A DNA stretch of 64,000 nucleotides, taken from assembly GCA_029168955.1 (NCBI GenBank), contig JAPDOI010001838.1, positions 1 through 64,000 on the forward strand, in the 5' to 3' direction. A program made the translations under genes and the position numbers. Of the stretch, positions 13,825-24,429 are shown piece by piece. A model generated the notes under the pieces. It did no database searches. It was not told where the DNA came from and saw nothing but the letters and a program-made list of their open reading frames with translations. This DNA comes from Aplectana chamaeleonis (taxonomy: Eukaryota > Nematoda > Chromadorea > Rhabditida > Cosmocercidae). Each line of letters begins with the position of its first letter. Position 1 is the stretch's first letter.

Positions 13825-16410
13825 AATATCACATGATATGATAAGCAGTAAGAAGTAAAGTAGTGAGTGTGAAACAGTAAGAAACAAAGTTGTTAGTCAC
13901 TTTCTCTGTCCCTCCCCATCAAAAAATACAGCCTACGACGTGTTTTAGCGAGTTGATCTACCAACTGATAATATCACATGATATGATAAGCAGTAAGAAG
14001 TAAAGTAGTTGTTGTGAAACAGTAAGTAACAAACTTGTTAGTCACTTTCTCTGTCCCTCCCCATCGAAAAGTATAGCCTACGACGTGTTCTAGCGAGTTG
14101 ATCTACCAACTGATAATATCACATGATATGATAAGCAGTGAGAAGTAAAGTAGTTGTTGTGAAACAGTAAGTAACAAAGTTGTTAGTCACTTTCCTGTTC
14201 CTTTCCTATCGAAAAGTACGGCCTAAGACGTGTTTTAGCGAGTTGGTCTACCAACTGATAATATCACATGATATGATAAGCAGTAAGAAGTAAAGTAGTG
14301 AATGTGAAACAGTAAGTAACAAACTTGTTAGTCACTTTCTCTGTCCCTCCCCATCGAAAAGTACAGCCTACGACGTGTTTTAGCGAGTTGATCTACCAAC
14401 TTATAATATCACATGATATGATAAGCAGTAAGAAGTAAAGTAGTGAATGTGAAACAGTAAGAAACAAACTTGTTAGTCACTTTCTCTGTCCCTCCCCATC
14501 GAAAAGTATAGCCTACGACGTGTTTTAGCGAGTTGATCTACCAACTGATAATATCACAGGATATGATAAGCAGTAAGAAGTAAAGTAGTGAATGTGAAAC
14601 AGTAAGAAACAAACTTGTTAGTCACTTTCTCTGTCCCTCCCCATCGAAAAGTATAGCCTACGACGTGTTTTAGCGAGTTGATCTACCAACTGATAATATC
14701 ACATGATATGATAAGCAGTAAGAAGTAAAGTAGTGAGTGTGAAACAGTAAGAAACAAACTTGTTAGTCACTTTCTCTGTCCCTCCCCATCGAAAAGTATA
14801 GCCTACGACGTGTTTTAGCGAGTTGATCTACCAACTGATAATATCACATGATATGATAAGCAGTAAGAAGTAAAGTAGTGAATGTGAAACAGTAAGAAAC
14901 AAACTTGTTAGTCACTTTCTCTGTCCCTCCCCATCGAAAAGTATAGCCTACGACGTGTTTTAGCGAGTTGATCTACCAACTGATAATATCACATGATATG
15001 ATAAGCAGTAAGAAGTAAAGTAGTGAGTGTGAAACAGTAAGAAACAAACTTGTTAGTCACTTTCTCTGTCCCTCCCCATCAAAAAGTATAGCCTACGACG
15101 TGTTTTAGCGAGTTGATCTACCAACTGATAATATCACATGATATGATAAGCAGTAAGAAGTAAAGTAGTGAGTGTGAAACAGTAAGAAACAAACTTGTTA
15201 GTCACTTTCTCTGTCCCTCCCATTGAAAAGTATAGCCTACGACGTGTTTTAGCGAGTTGATCTACCAACTGATAATATCGCATGATATGATAAGCAGTAA
15301 GAAGTAAAGTAGTGAGTGTGAAACAGTAAGAAACAAACTTGTTAGTCACTTTCTCTGTCCCTCCCCATCAAAAAGTATAGCCTACGACGTGTTTTAGCGA
15401 GTTGATCTACCAACTGATAATATCACAGGATATGATAAGCAGTAAGAAGTAAAGTAGTGAATGTGAAACAGTAAGAAACAAACTTGTTAGTCACTTTCTC
15501 TGTCCCTCCCCATCGAAAAGTATAGCCTACGACGTGTTTTAGCGAGTTGATCTACCAACCGATAATATCACATGATATGATAAGCAGTAAGAAGTAAAGT
15601 AGTGAGTGTGAAACAGTAAGAAACAAACTTGTTAGTCACTTTCTCTGTCCCTCCCCATCGAAAAGTATAGCCTACGACGTGTTTTAGCGAGTTGATCTAC
15701 CAACTGATAATATCACATGATATGATAAGCAGTAAGAAGTAAAGTAGTGAATGTGAAACAGTAAGAAACAAACTTGTTAGTCACTTTCTCTGTCCCTCCC
15801 CATCGAAAAGTATAGCCTACGACGTGTTTTAGCGAGTTGATCTACCAACTGATAATATCACATGATATGATAAGCAGTAAGAAGTAAAGTAGTGAGTGTG
15901 AAACAGTAAGAAACAAACTTGTTAGTCACTTTCTCTGTCCCTCCCCATCAAAAAATACAGCCTACGACGTGTTTTAGCGAGTTGATCTACCAACTGATAA
16001 TATCACATGATATGATAAGCAGTAAGAAGTAAAGTAGTTGTTGTGAAACAGTAAGAAACAAACTTGTTAGTCACTTTCTCTGTCCCTCCCCATCGAAAAG
16101 TATAGCCTACGACGTGTTTTAGCTAGTTGATCTACCAACTGATAATATCACATGATATGATAAGCAGTAAGAAGTAAAGTAGTTGTTGTGAAACAGTAAG
16201 AAGCAAACTTGTTAGTCACTTTCTCTCTCCCTCCCCATCAAAAAGTACAGCCTACGACGTGTTTTAGCGAGTTGATCTTCCAACTGATAATATCACATGA
16301 TATGATAAGCAGTAAGAAGTAAAGTATTTAATGTGAAACAGTAAGTAACAAACTTGTTAGTCACTTCCACTGTCTCTTCCCATCGAAACGTACGGCCTAC
16401 GACGTGTTTA

Positions 16411-16839
16411 AGCGATTTGGTCTACCAACTGATAAAATCACTTGATATGATAAGTAGTAAAAGGTGAAGTAGTTAATGTTAAAGTAAGTGAGTAGGTAAT
16501 CATATCTATCCACATACCAACTTACCTACCTGCCCAACTGATCGCCTGCGACCACTGGCAGTGGCTAGTGGCAGGAACGAGGAACAGGACACGAGGGACG
16601 CGTTACAAGAGAAAACGCGATTTTTAGCTAAGCTTCCGCCGATCTAACTTTGTTAATTTTCAATCGATTTGGCTCAAATTTTGTCAGCGGGTGTCTTCTA
16701 GACTCTCTCACTTATATCCAGAAGGAAATCTCTAGAAAATTTGTTTTACAGGTTTTCTTAACTACTTTACCAAAATCTGAGTGATCACAAGTGCCAGGCA
16801 AAACCAAACCTCTTCAGCCGATTCGCGGCTGGAGCGATA
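16411..16839. repeat. Satellite L segment, copy 7
   Basis: Shares CTTCAGCCG in the closing stem and the CGTACGG junction variant with copy 4, about 5.45 kb away, but has the ordinary CCACTGGCAGTGG inner stem. Confidence 0.9.
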
Positions 16840-17538
16840 ATATCACATGATATGATAAGCAGTAAGAAGTAAAGTAGTGAATGTGAAACGGTAAGAAACG
16901 AACTTGTTAGTCACTTTCTCTGTCCCTCCCGCATCAAAAAGTACAGCCTACGACGTGTTTTAGCGAGTTGATCTACCAACTGATAATATCACATGATATG
17001 ATAAGCAGTAAGAAGTAAAGTAGTTGTTGTGAAACAGTAAGTAACAAACTTGTTAGTCACTTTCTGTCCCTCCCCATCGAAAAGTATAGCCTACGACGTG
17101 TTTTAGCGAGTTGATCTACCAACTGATAATATCACATGATATGATAAGCAGTAAGAAGTAAAGTAGTTGTTGTGAAACAGTAAGTAACAAACTTGTTAGT
17201 CACTTTCTCTGTCCCTCCCCATCGAAAAGTATAGCCTACGACGTGTTTTAGCGAGTTGATCTACCAACTGATAATATCACATGATATGATAAGCAGTAAG
17301 AAGTAAAGTAGTTGTTGTGAAACAGTAAGTAACAAACTTGTTAGTCACTTTCTGTCCCTCCCCATCGAAAAGTATAGCCTACGACGTGTTTTAGCGAGTT
17401 GATCTACCAACTGATAATATCACATGATATGATAAGCAGTAAGAAGTAAAGTAGTTGTTGTGAAACAGTAAGTAACAAACTTGTTAGTCACTTCCACTGT
17501 CTCTTCCCATCGAAACGTACAGCCTACGACGTGTTTAA

Positions 17539-17966
17539 GCGATTTGGTCTACCAACTGATAAAATCACTTGATATGATAAGTAGTAAAAGGTGAAGTAGT
17601 TAATGTTAAAGTAAGTGAGTAGGTAATCATATCTGTCCACATACCAACTTACCTACCTGCCCAACTGATCGCCTGCGACCACTGGCAGTGGCTAGTGGCA
17701 GGAACGAGGAACAGGACACGAGGGACGCGTTACATGAAAAAACGCAAATTTTAGCTAAGCTTCCGCCGATCTAACTTTGTTAATTTTCAATCGATTTGGC
17801 TCAAATTTTGTCAGCGGGTGTCTTCTAGACTCTCTCACTTAGATCCGGAAGAAAATCTCTAGAAAATTTGTTTTACAGGTTTTCTTAACTACTTTACCAA
17901 AATCTGAGTGATCACAAGTGCCAGGCAAAACCAAACCTCTCCAGCCGATTCGCGGCTGGAGCGATA
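17539..17966. repeat. Satellite L segment, copy 8
   Basis: Carries ACATGAAAAAACGCAAATTTT and TTAGATCCGGAAG variants shared only with copy 9. The two therefore arose by a recent local duplication, about 0.55 kb apart. Confidence 0.9.
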
Positions 17967-18088
17967 ATATCACATGATATGATAAGCAGTAAGAAGTAAA
18001 GTAGTTGTTGTGAAACAGTAAGTAACAAACTTGTTAGTCACTTCCACTGTCTCTTCCCATCGAAACGTACAGCCTACGACGTGTTTAA

Positions 18089-18529
18089 GCGATTTGGTCT
18101 ACCAACTGATAAAATCACTTGATATAATAAATAGTAAAAGGTGGAGTAGTTAATGTTAAACAGTAAGTAACAAAGTAGGTAATCATATCTGTCCACATCC
18201 CAACTTACCTACCTGCCCAACTGATTGCCTGCGACCACTGGCAGTGGCTAGTGGCAGGAACGAGGAACGAGGAACAGGACACGAGGGACGCGTTACATGA
18301 AAAAACGCAAATTTTAGCTAAGCTTCCGCCGATCTAACTTTGTTAATTTTTAATCGATTTGGCTCAAATTTTGTCAGCGGGTGTCTTCTAGACTCTCTCA
18401 CTTAGATCCGGAAGAAAATCTCTAGAAAATTTGTTTTACAGGTTTTCTTAACTACTTTACCAAAATCTGAGTGATCACAAGTGCCAGGCAAAACCAAACC
18501 TCTCCAGCCGATTCGCGGCTGGAGCGATA
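18089..18529. repeat. Satellite L segment, copy 9
   Basis: Near-duplicate of copy 8, with its own changes (GATATAATAAATAG; GTTAAACAGTAAGTAAC). After it, at about 18950, a broken L start of roughly 35 bases reverts straight to monomer sequence. This is a further recombination scar. Confidence 0.88.
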
Positions 18530-19374
18530 ATATCACATGATATGATAAGCAGTAAGAAGTAAAGTAGTGAATGTGAAACAGTAAGAAACAAACTTGTTAG
18601 TCACTTTCTCTGTCCCTCCCCATCAAAAAGTACAGCCTACGACGTGTTTTAGCGAGTTGATCTACCAACTGATAATATCACATGATATGATAAGCAGTAA
18701 GAAGTAAAGTAGTTGTTGTGAAACAGTAAGTAACAAACTTGTTAGTCACTTTCTCTGTCCCTCCCCATCGAAAAGTATAGCCTACGACGTGTTTTAGCGA
18801 GTTGATCTACCAACTGATAATATCACATGATATGATAAGCAGTAAGAAGTAAAGTAATTAATGTGAAACAGTAAGTAACAAACTTGTTAGTCACTTCCAC
18901 TGTCTCTTCCCATCGAAACGTACAGCCTACGACGTGTTTAAGCGATTTGGTCTACCAACTGATAAAATCACTTGATATGATAAGCAGTAAGAAGTAAAGT
19001 AGTGAATGTGAAACAGTAAGAAACAAACTTGTTAGTCACTTTCTCTGTCCCTCCCCATCAAAAAGTACAGCCTACGACGTGTTTTAGCGAGTTGATCTAC
19101 CAACTGATAATATCACATGATATGATAAGCAGTAAGAAGTAAAGTAATTAATGTGAAACAGTAAGTAACAAACTTGTTAGTCACTTCCACTGTCTCTTCC
19201 CGTCGAAACGTACAGCCTACGACGTGTTTTAGCGAGTTGATCTACCAACTGATAATATCACATGATATGATAAGCAGTAAGAAGTAAAGTAATTAATGTG
19301 AAACAGTAAGTAACAAAGTTGTTAGTCACTTCCACTGTCTCTTCCCATCGAAACGTACAGCCTACGACGTGATT

Positions 19375-19810
19375 AAGCGATTTGGTCTACCAACTGATAA
19401 AATCACTTGATATGATAAGTAGTAAAAGGTGAAGTAGTTAATGTTAAAGTAAGTGAGTAGGTAATCATATCTGTCCACATACCAACTTACCTACCTGCCC
19501 AACTGATCGCCTGCGACCGCTGGCAGTGGCTAGTGGCAGGAACGAGGAACGAGGAACAGGACACGAGGAACGCGTTACAAGAAAAAACGCGAATTTTAGC
19601 TAAGCTTCCGCCGATCTACCTTTGTTAATTTTCAATCGATTTGGCTCAAATTTTGTCAGCGGGTGTCTTCTAGACTCTCTCACTTATATCCAGAAGGAAA
19701 TCTCTAGAAAATTTGTTTTACAGGTTTTCTTAACTACTTTACCAAAATCTGAGTGATCACAAGTGCCAGGCAAAACCAAACCTCTCCAGCCGCTTCGCGG
19801 CTGGAGCGAT
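19375..19810. repeat. Satellite L segment, copy 10 (end of the satellite)
   Basis: The last L segment; the array ends exactly after its closing stem. The loop is CTTCG instead of ATTCG while the nine-pair stem is intact. Beyond it the sequence changes abruptly to non-satellite DNA. Confidence 0.9.
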
Positions 19811-20767
19811 TCTCCCCCGAAGGGAATCTGTGAGCGAATACAGTCGAAAACTTAGGAAAATCGATAAATGAACCTCAGATTTGTGATCAGCACCCCCAAA
19901 TAACTCCCCGAAGCGAATTTTCAGTCAAATCTGGAATTTTTCTTCTAAAACGCTTCGAGAGCCCTCTAATTGGTATAAATAAACGCCCAACCGAAAATCC
20001 GTACAAGTCCAAAACGCTGTTAGTCTGCGCAAAGTTTGGAAAATGTTCCTTCAACCAAACTTTGCTTAGGGGGGCAGTTTTGGGCGCTGAACACGATTAT
20101 GAGGCCCGTTTCCGGATTTTCGTAAAAATAATGCGCTTTTTGGAGGGTACAATAGGTACGAAAATCTAAGAAAAAATGCCTATAACTTTTTTTCAGAGTG
20201 GGTCTAGGCAGCTGCGATGGGCATATTCGGACTTTTCGTCCGAAAATGGTTCTAGAAAAGTAAATTTCATTTGGAATGGTCACTATGACTTATTGTGGTT
20301 CCCTTGTGAGAAACAGAACGCATGTATGGAGTTCATCTTTGAGGGCCTCATAGCATATGTAGCCAGCGAGCGGTTGCGTCGCGTTCACCGCAGATCGCGC
20401 GCGACGCTGACGTCCTTCTCGTACGAGGATTCCTTCCTGTAGGAATCAGTTCCATAAGCTTCATGGCGATTATAAGTTCTGGTTGTTCTTGTTCCTTCAC
20501 CGAAGCCGGCAATACGCCGCGGACCATCTCAAGCCTAGTTTTGACTGCAGGTGGTCGCTGCGGCCATGCGAGGGACGAATGTTCCTTTTTCATCGCGCGT
20601 AATGGAAAGCCGCTACAATTGTGATCGCTTCGTGGCATATGTCCTACATCGCTGGGTCGCGGCGACGAAATCCTATGCTTTACTGCATCGCTGCTTCTTC
20701 TTCTTCTTCTGCAGCCACAGAGAGGGTCCTGTCATAGATTGAGGAGCTGAGCCACAAGCGTCGGATT
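19811..20767. other. Region between satellite and retrotransposon
   Basis: Bases about 19830-20180 belong to a dispersed repeat (GGAAAATCGATAAA, CAAATAACTCCCC, GAGTCAAATCTG-like wording). Diverged copies of it lie at about 45160-45600, 55440-55690 and 59400-59830. Bases 20348-20638 (minus) form a 96-codon frame with the string AVKTRL, also present in the neighbouring retrotransposon. It may be a fragment of a retroelement protein, but I cannot assign it. A TTC run at about 20695-20712 is the 3' tail region of the retrotransposon on the minus strand. Confidence 0.5.
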
Positions 20768-21622
20768 CTAACATAGATCTACTGGTGTTAACGATGTCGG
20801 TCTCATCGGGCAGTTGAAAAGGTGCGCAGTAGTATGCCCTTTCTTACCACAATCCGGGCACTCGTCAGGTCTGCTGCTATCGATCTTATGTAAATAAGAC
20901 ATAAGCATGGGGGAGTGCCCGCAGCGCAACGAGGCAAGGGTACACCTGGCACGCCTACCAAGTTCCATCTCGGTTCCGTTGACCTCAGGCGGCACGACTC
21001 CGAGAATGGAGTTTACGGCGGTCTTGCATAAGTGATCCTTGACGAATTGGGTATGCTCAGCACGTAAGAGGCGGAGGCGTTCTTGTTGTGCGTTGGTCCA
21101 TCTCTGTATATTGATTTTCGTGGGAGCATCAGCAAACGGCTTTCTTGTACTTCTCTCTCTGACGGGGTCTAATACTCTTCGCGACGGATGATTTGGCTGT
21201 TTCAGGATGTTTATGTACAGCTGTTGTGCGTGGAGTTGGCAATGGTCCTTAACTGGCAGGATGTGAGCTTCGGCTTGTAGGTGCTCTACCGGAGAGCTTT
21301 TGGAACAGCCTGTTGCGATTCGCAATGCTCCATTTTGAATGCGCTGCAGCTTGGGCCAGGATGTGTCCGACACGATATGCTGCGAGACTGGTGCAGCATA
21401 CTCCAGGGCCGACTGTACGATGGCCTTGTACGTGGTCAGGATCGTTTCTTTACTGCACCCCCAGGACGTTCCGCTGAGAGCACGTAGGACGTTAAGTCTT
21501 GTTTTCACTGCAGCTTGCTTCTGCTCAGTGTTCTTATGAAACCTCAGCGAAGGATCCAACACGAGTCCGAGCAGCTTAGGGAATCGGGCGGCCGGCAGGC
21601 GAGTTTCGTCCCATTTCACCAT
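20768..21622 (-). pseudogene. Retrotransposon ORF part 3: C-terminal domain with zinc knuckle
   Basis: Same frame as part 2 after the single TGA at 21671-21673. 284 codons from the first Met. It contains the post-RT region (LGLVLDPSLRF, TRLNVLRALSG, ALEYAAPV, LQRIQNGALRIATG) and ends with CPDCGKKGH followed by HLFNCP, the CCHC-like knuckle usual at the end of Jockey/R1-type elements. It helps bind template RNA in related elements (family knowledge). Confidence 0.85.
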
Positions 21623-21670
21623 GGGATGAGCACTGTGCTCCGCAGGATCAGTGGAAAAGACGGTGACGGA

Positions 21671-22933
21671 TCATTTAGCGGCAGAGACCGTAAGCATCGT
21701 GCTATCGAGAAAACATTTGAACTCGATCAAGTAGTCATTGATCTTACTGGCAGCTACATTTATGTCGCGATCCCGGCATTGTATAGTAATATCATCCGCA
21801 TATGCTACGATCTTGACGTCTTGGGATGGAACGGGTAGATCTTCGATATACAGACTGAAAAGAGCAGGCGATAGAACTCCTCCTTGAGGTAAGCCGGCGG
21901 CAATTGGGATGCTATTGGAGACGTGCCCTTGAAATAGCACATTTGCCCGACGTCCTTTGGTGAATGTGGTTATCCACCGCTTCTGCCAGGGCGGAATGGT
22001 AGGCCTTAACAGGCTCTCCGACAAAATGCCCAAGTTTACAGTGTCAAAAGCCTTCGTTAGGTCGAGGGCTACACCTACGGTTCGCTGAGGTTTCATGGCA
22101 TTGAAGCCGTCCAAAACATAGCTCACATTTTCCAGCAGGGCCGTAGTGGTGGAATGTAGCTTACGGAAACCATGTTGATGCTGCTGTTTGCTATTCTGTT
22201 CGGCAAGCTCCTCCACAGCCAATTTTTCCGCAACTTTGGCAATAGGTGAGAGAAGACTGATTGGCCTATAACCTTTTGCCGTGGATGGTGATTTAGGCTT
22301 CGGCAATGGGATGACGCGTGCTACTTTCCATTCTTGAGGTAATGTACAGGTGCGAAACGATGTATTAATGACGTCAGCGAGCAGGGGTAGTAGTTCACTT
22401 GACAGTCTTTTTAGAACTGCTGGGCTCAAACCATCTGGCCCTACTGCCTTCGAGTTACTCATTTCCTTGATAACCTTCTCGACCTGGGCGGGCGTGACTG
22501 CATCACCTTCAGCCATGAGTGGCAATTTACAGAGTTCCCGAACAGTTATTCTATTCTGCTTCTCTCTTTTTGTTTTTGTGATAAAAAAATGCTTCCCAAG
22601 AGCATTTGCGGCCTCTTTCCCTGACTTGAAGACTCCGCCGTCGAATTCAATCGTGGAATTGTTGGCGGAGGTGAACTTTCCGGAGATCCTTTTCAAAGCC
22701 TTCCACGTTGCTGTAGCATCACTTCTGAAGTTCGTCTTCTCAGTGAACTTTTTCCAAGATTCTTTCTTGTGCCTATCAAGGCCCATCCTGATCTCATTAT
22801 CCAGCTCGGCAATGTCTGGGTCAAGATGATTAGCAGCTCTCTTCGCATCCCTTGTCCTTATCTTCTGCAGTGTCTCCCTGGTGACATTGGGAAAGAAGGT
22901 CTTGACACTACCTTCAGGGATCGCAGCTTTCAT
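21671..22933 (-). pseudogene. Retrotransposon ORF part 2: reverse transcriptase
   Basis: 420 codons. The linker is followed by reverse transcriptase blocks: [69 protein letters not shown] and VAYADDITI, whose YADD holds the catalytic aspartates. The start listed is only the first Met. The coding sequence enters from upstream, across the frameshift at about 23190. It ends at a TGA that interrupts what is clearly one continuous frame into part 3. Confidence 0.88.
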
Positions 22934-23049
22934 CGCCTTCCGGATGGCATCAGAGAGGTGGCGCTCCTTCTGGTGTACATTGCCATTCCACGGATATTCG
23001 GCCGCTTGGCGGAGTGCAACCTCCCTGAACAGGCTCCAGTCTGCAAGGC

Positions 23050-24246
23050 CTAAACTGAGATAAGAACGATGACGAACACCTGTATAGGGAGCAAGAGAGT
23101 TAGAGAGATCGATATTGACAGAGACCGGAATGTGATCACTGGAAAGAGTTGTGGATGTAGACCAAGAGCAGGCATTAGAGAGATTAGAAGAGACAAGGAG
23201 ATGTCTGGGCTGGAGGATCGACCGTAGGCAGGGAGACGGGTGGGCTGGCCATCGTTAAGGATAACCAGGTCGCACTCATCCGCCCATTCTTCGACGTCAT
23301 TTCCTCTAGCATCAGAATCGAGCGACGAGCAGAACGTGTGAGCATTGAAGTCACCCGCAAAGACAATTGAGGGAGATAGAGAGCAGTCATACAGCTGCTT
23401 GAGTAGAGGGATAGGGTTGTAGGTTGGTGGACAGGATGTAGGAGGAGGAATGTATATATTGAAAAGTGAAAGGGGAGTTTTTAGAGGTAGATGGATGGGG
23501 ATGTACTCGAGAGTGCCATCCACTGGAGTGTTTGGAATGATGTGAGAGGGAAGAGAGGACAGAACAAAAGTAGAGGCTCCGCCTCCCTGAGATGACCTAG
23601 GATAATGATATGAAGTATAGCCCGGGATGTTTGGATGTCGAGAGGTAGCAGAGGGAGAGAGTTTGGTTTCCTGAACCATGATAACATCCGGGTGATGAGT
23701 ACGGGCGAAGAGTGATAATTCAGAAAGCTTGGTGCGAAGGCCGTTGAGATTGATATGTACAATAAAGAGGGGGCGGTTGGTAGATGAGGAATTGGAGTTA
23801 CTGGAGGCGGAGCACACAATACAACGAAAAGAAGAATTGTGGTGCCTGACAGAACTGAGACCCGAACAAGACAAGTGCACCCACCTTTGGCATCCAAAAC
23901 ATTTGACGCTGGTTCCATACCAATTGACATCACTGTCGCATGTGGGACATGGGTACTTCTTCTTCTTCGCGGTTCCTGGGTTCCTCTCGAAGCCGGCTCT
24001 TTGCAGTAGGATCTTCAGGAGAGCTGCGGCCAGCCAGCACCTCTCCCATGACAAAAACCCTCTCCGCGGAGGGATTGACGTCGGTTTGCACGGAGGTGGT
24101 CTTCTTTCCTCCACACTGCCACGGCACGAACGTACGACATCTCGGCAGCCAATATCGCTGCTTGAAGAGCGATTCTCAATGGTCGCTGACCATCGCTCCA
24201 TCGCGGCCAAAATGACAGCGATGGAGCGAATGCCAGCGAATGACAC
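23050..24246 (-). pseudogene. Retrotransposon ORF part 1: PHD finger and endonuclease
   Basis: The 398-codon frame opens with a Ser/Arg-rich stretch. The PHD-type finger starts at about residue 100, followed by the endonuclease starting at VHINLNGL. The QETK and GDFNAH motifs are present and consistent with magnesium binding and target-site nicking. The true frame leaves this one after the DISLS motif at about 23190. The SDHIPV motif and the link into the reverse transcriptase are read in the neighbouring frame, so the last 40 or so residues of this frame are out-of-frame sequence. The frameshift makes the copy probably inactive unless it is a sequencing error. Confidence 0.82.
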
Positions 24247-24429
24247 GTTTCGTCTAATGAACGTTGACCCTTTTAAATGACAAGATCAGTGTTTTCGAGT
24301 CGAAACGCGTTATTGATGAATACCAGCCATTAATTTCACTGATTGATTGAATTTCTTCTATCATCCGTGGGCCCATGCACTATGAACAGAATCGCTGCCG
24401 CTGCTAAATCGCTGCAGCAGTGGGTGCAA
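24247..24429. other. 5' flank of the retrotransposon
   Basis: No gene. GCAGCGAT-like words recur (about 24390-24450), and similar words lie beyond the 3' tail at about 20690. That might mark a target-site duplication, but I cannot define one cleanly. Confidence 0.3.

Larger units (their letters stand above)
3038..19810. repeat. 145-bp tandem satellite with interspersed L segments and about 5.5-kb higher-order repeats
   Basis: The monomer is 145 bp (repeat starts at 3184, 3329 and 3474) and is present roughly 80 times. Each begins CATCGAAAAGTA and contains ATATCACATGATATGATAAG. Ten longer segments (L, about 430-450 bp, listed separately) interrupt the monomer runs. Successive L starts are about 0.8-1.1, 1.3 and 3.0-3.2 kb apart, then the pattern recurs. 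L1 to L4 is 5.3 kb, L2 to L5 and L3 to L6 about 5.6 kb, and L4 to L7 and L5 to L8 about 5.4 kb. The array is therefore about two and a half copies of a higher-order repeat. Monomer subtypes (GAATGTGAAA, GTTGTGAAA, GAGTGTGAAA) keep their order between copies. Short open frames inside it are not genes. Confidence 0.95.
20768..24246 (-). mobile_element. Nearly intact non-LTR retrotransposon (Jockey/CR1-like), PHD-EN-RT-zinc knuckle
   Basis: Read on the minus strand, one polyprotein-like coding region of about 3.4 kb contains four parts in order. First is a C4HC3 PHD-type finger near 23850-23950 (CPTCDSDVNWYG, VHLSC, FRCIVC). Second is an exonuclease/endonuclease-phosphatase domain (INLNGLRTKL, QETKLS, FAGDFNAH, SDH). 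Third is a reverse transcriptase ([33 protein letters not shown]). Last is a terminal CPDCGKKGH zinc knuckle. Only two lesions are visible: a frameshift at about 23170-23210 and one TGA at 21671-21673. Both flanking parts are otherwise in frame, so the copy is young. A GAA-repeat tail follows the stop at about 20695-20712. The clade is judged from domain order only. Confidence 0.88.

Noticed and set aside
719..19810. CRISPR-like array
   Set aside because: Repeats are directly contiguous with no unique spacers, and the genes are eukaryotic with introns.
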